DNA from: Mycolicibacterium sediminis
Lineage (GTDB): Bacteria; Actinomycetota; Actinomycetes; Mycobacteriales; Mycobacteriaceae
Reading direction: 5' to 3'
Length of the DNA stretch: 64,000 nucleotides
Assembly: GCF_010731735.1 (NCBI RefSeq)
Contig: NZ_AP022588.1
Span: forward strand, 4,712,001-4,776,000
This document shows, in pieces, positions 62,929 through 64,000 of the stretch (within the stretch, counting starts at the first letter, position 1; each line of letters begins with the position of its first letter). The translations under genes were made by a program, and so were the position numbers. Below the pieces are notes generated by a model. It saw nothing but the letters and a program-made list of their open reading frames with translations, made no database searches and had not been told where the DNA came from.

Positions 62929-64000
62929 TGTGACAGTGCGCCGCGGACGTCGGGATGGCGGAAGCGGTGCTCGACCGACGCCAGCTTGGCCGCCACCACC
63001 CGCTGGCTCGCCTCGGCGAGTTCGCGCGCGCCCTGCGCACCGAGGAGGAGCCGCGGCCCGAAGCCCGGGACCGGCACGATCGCCGGCCGGTGCATGACGC
63101 TGGCGAGCACCTTCGTGTACTCGTCGTTGCGCACCGGGTTGGGTGCCACCGCGTTCACCGGACCGCTCAGCCGGTCGTCGTAGAGCGCGCGGTAGTACAC
63201 GTCGAGCAGGTCGTCGATGCCGATCCACGACAGCCACTGCTTCCCGGATCCGAGACGCCCGCCGAGGCCGGCGGCGAACAGCGGACGCAGCAGTTTCAGG
63301 GTGCCGCCGTCGGCGGCCTGGACGATGCCGGTGCGGACCGGCACGACGCGCACCCCCGCGTCGACGGCGGGCGCCAGTGCCGCCTCCCAGTCGGAGACCA
63401 CGTCGGCGAGGAAGCCGTCGCCGCGCGAGGCGTCCTCGGTCAACTGGACGTCACCGCGGTCGTACCCGTAGTAGCCGATCGCGGACGCGCTGACGAACAC
63501 CCGCGGACCACCGTCACGTGCTGCGAGTTCGGCGAGCTTGCGTGTCGGCTCGATCCGGCTGTCCCGCACCGCCCGTCGGTGCGCGTCGTTGAACCGTCCC
63601 GAGATGGACTCCCCCGCCAGGTGCACGACGGCGTCGACACCCGCGAGGAGGTCCGGCGCCGGGTCGAGCGGGTTCCACCGGCGCTCGCCCGACGAGGCAG
63701 GCTCGTGCCGGACCAGACGGATGATCCGGTGCCCGCCGGTGCTCAGCATGGCGGTCAGGGCCGTGCCGACGAGCCCGGAGGCACCGGTCACGGCGATCGT
63801 CAGTGAGCCGGCACCCGCCTGGGCCGCGTCCCGGTGTGCGGCGAGGTCGTCGGCGAGCTGCCGGTGCCGGTAGACGAACGTCGACCGCAGGCCCGCGCCT
63901 GGCACCGTGGTGTCGACCCGGTCGTGCACGCGGGTGGTCCCCGCCGTCGGGCCCTCGGCGAAGTCGTGGGTGTGGCGCCACCATCCGATCGCCCGCGGCG
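62910..64000 (-). CDS. SRPBCC - TIGR01777 epimerase-like (SDR) protein, N-terminus outside the window
   Basis: The frame is open to the right edge, so the 5' end is missing. Residues coded from 64000 down to about 63860 (RHTHDFAEGP, GTTRVHDRVD, then FVYRHRQLADDL) look like the C-terminal strand and helix of an SRPBCC ligand-binding domain. From about 63800 an extended SDR of the TIGR01777 family follows: VTGASGLVGTALTAML, VVHLAGESI, SASAIGYYG and SGPVNAVAPNPV. This two-domain layout is common in actinobacteria. The reaction is unknown. A GTG at 63929 could mislead into calling a short gene. Confidence 0.85.
   Translation of the reverse strand, partial: PRAIGWWRHTHDFAEGPTAGTTRVHDRVDTTVPGAGLRSTFVYRHRQLADDLAAHRDAAQAGAGSLTIAVTGASGLVGTALTAMLSTGGHRIIRLVRHEPASSGERRWNPLDPAPDLLAGVDAVVHLAGESISGRFNDAHRRAVRDSRIEPTRKLAELAARDGGPRVFVSASAIGYYGYDRGDVQLTEDASRGDGFLADVVSDWEAALAPAVDAGVRVVPVRTGIVQAADGGTLKLLRPLFAAGLGGRLGSGKQWLSWIGIDDLLDVYYRALYDDRLSGPVNAVAPNPVRNDEYTKVLASVMHRPAIVPVPGFGPRLLLGAQGARELAEASQRVVAAKLASVEHRFRHPDVRGALSHQLGHG

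Overview
This is a high-GC actinobacterial chromosome segment, almost certainly from a fast-growing Mycobacterium (Mycolicibacterium type). It carries the Pup-proteasome genes (pup, prcB, prcA, dop, mpa), the mycothiol gene mshC, and families typical of mycobacteria (MTB12/LppK, LppL, DUF732, a 13E12-type HNH protein). From dop to the M20 peptidase the gene order follows, from memory, M. tuberculosis Rv2109c-Rv2141c. Differences are local insertions: a two-component pair beside dop, a thioesterase and a flavoprotein after the RecB-like gene, a sugar transporter and a HAD phosphatase where M. tuberculosis has PPE37, and an acyl-ACP desaturase where it has PE_PGRS37.

Layout. 1-6.9 kb: the end of a methyltransferase, then a minus-strand operon ALDH - APC permease - GMC oxidoreductase - CBS/DUF294 protein, which looks like uptake and oxidation of choline or a related compound. 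6.9-16.9 kb: the proteasome locus prcA, prcB, pup, dop and mpa. Between dop and mpa lie two paralogous membrane proteins that bracket an OmpR-type regulator and a convergent, overlapping histidine kinase. 17-24 kb: MTB12-like protein, LppK, DUF503, TrmI, RecB-like nuclease, thioesterase, Lpd-like flavoprotein, DUF4126, HisG and HisE. 24-31 kb: sugar transporter, HAD phosphatase, cobalamin-dependent methionine synthase, PAC2 protein. 31-44 kb: desaturase, SDR, MshC, CysQ, a GyrA-like/GNAT fusion, SCO1664-like protein, DUF3090, histidine phosphatase, UppP, LppL, PyrD, PEBP protein, M20 peptidase, tRNA-Leu(GAG). 44-54 kb: MOSC/ferredoxin-reductase fusion, hydrolase, HNH protein, DUF732 protein, and nitrate assimilation (NarK-type transporter plus a fused nitrate reductase/flavoprotein). 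54-61 kb: a DUF1206 membrane protein, then a tripartite tricarboxylate transporter operon (tctC-B-A plus a universal stress protein) divergent from a CitA/CitB-like two-component system. 61-64 kb: a lipoprotein with a dead beta-lactamase fold, a glutamine amidotransferase, and a SRPBCC-SDR protein that runs off the right edge.

Genes are densely packed and many neighbours overlap by GTGA or ATGA, which implies translational coupling (pup-prcB-prcA, hisE-hisG, lppL-DUF5703, narK-nasN, tctC-tctB, tctA-usp and others). No gene-free stretch exceeds about 300 bases. I saw no insertion sequence, prophage or CRISPR array. The points most worth a second look are the duplicated membrane protein/two-component module inside the proteasome locus, the GyrA-GNAT fusion, the pseudo-beta-lactamase lipoprotein, a hairpin masking the metH ribosome binding site, and paired DnaA-box sequences ahead of the HNH gene.
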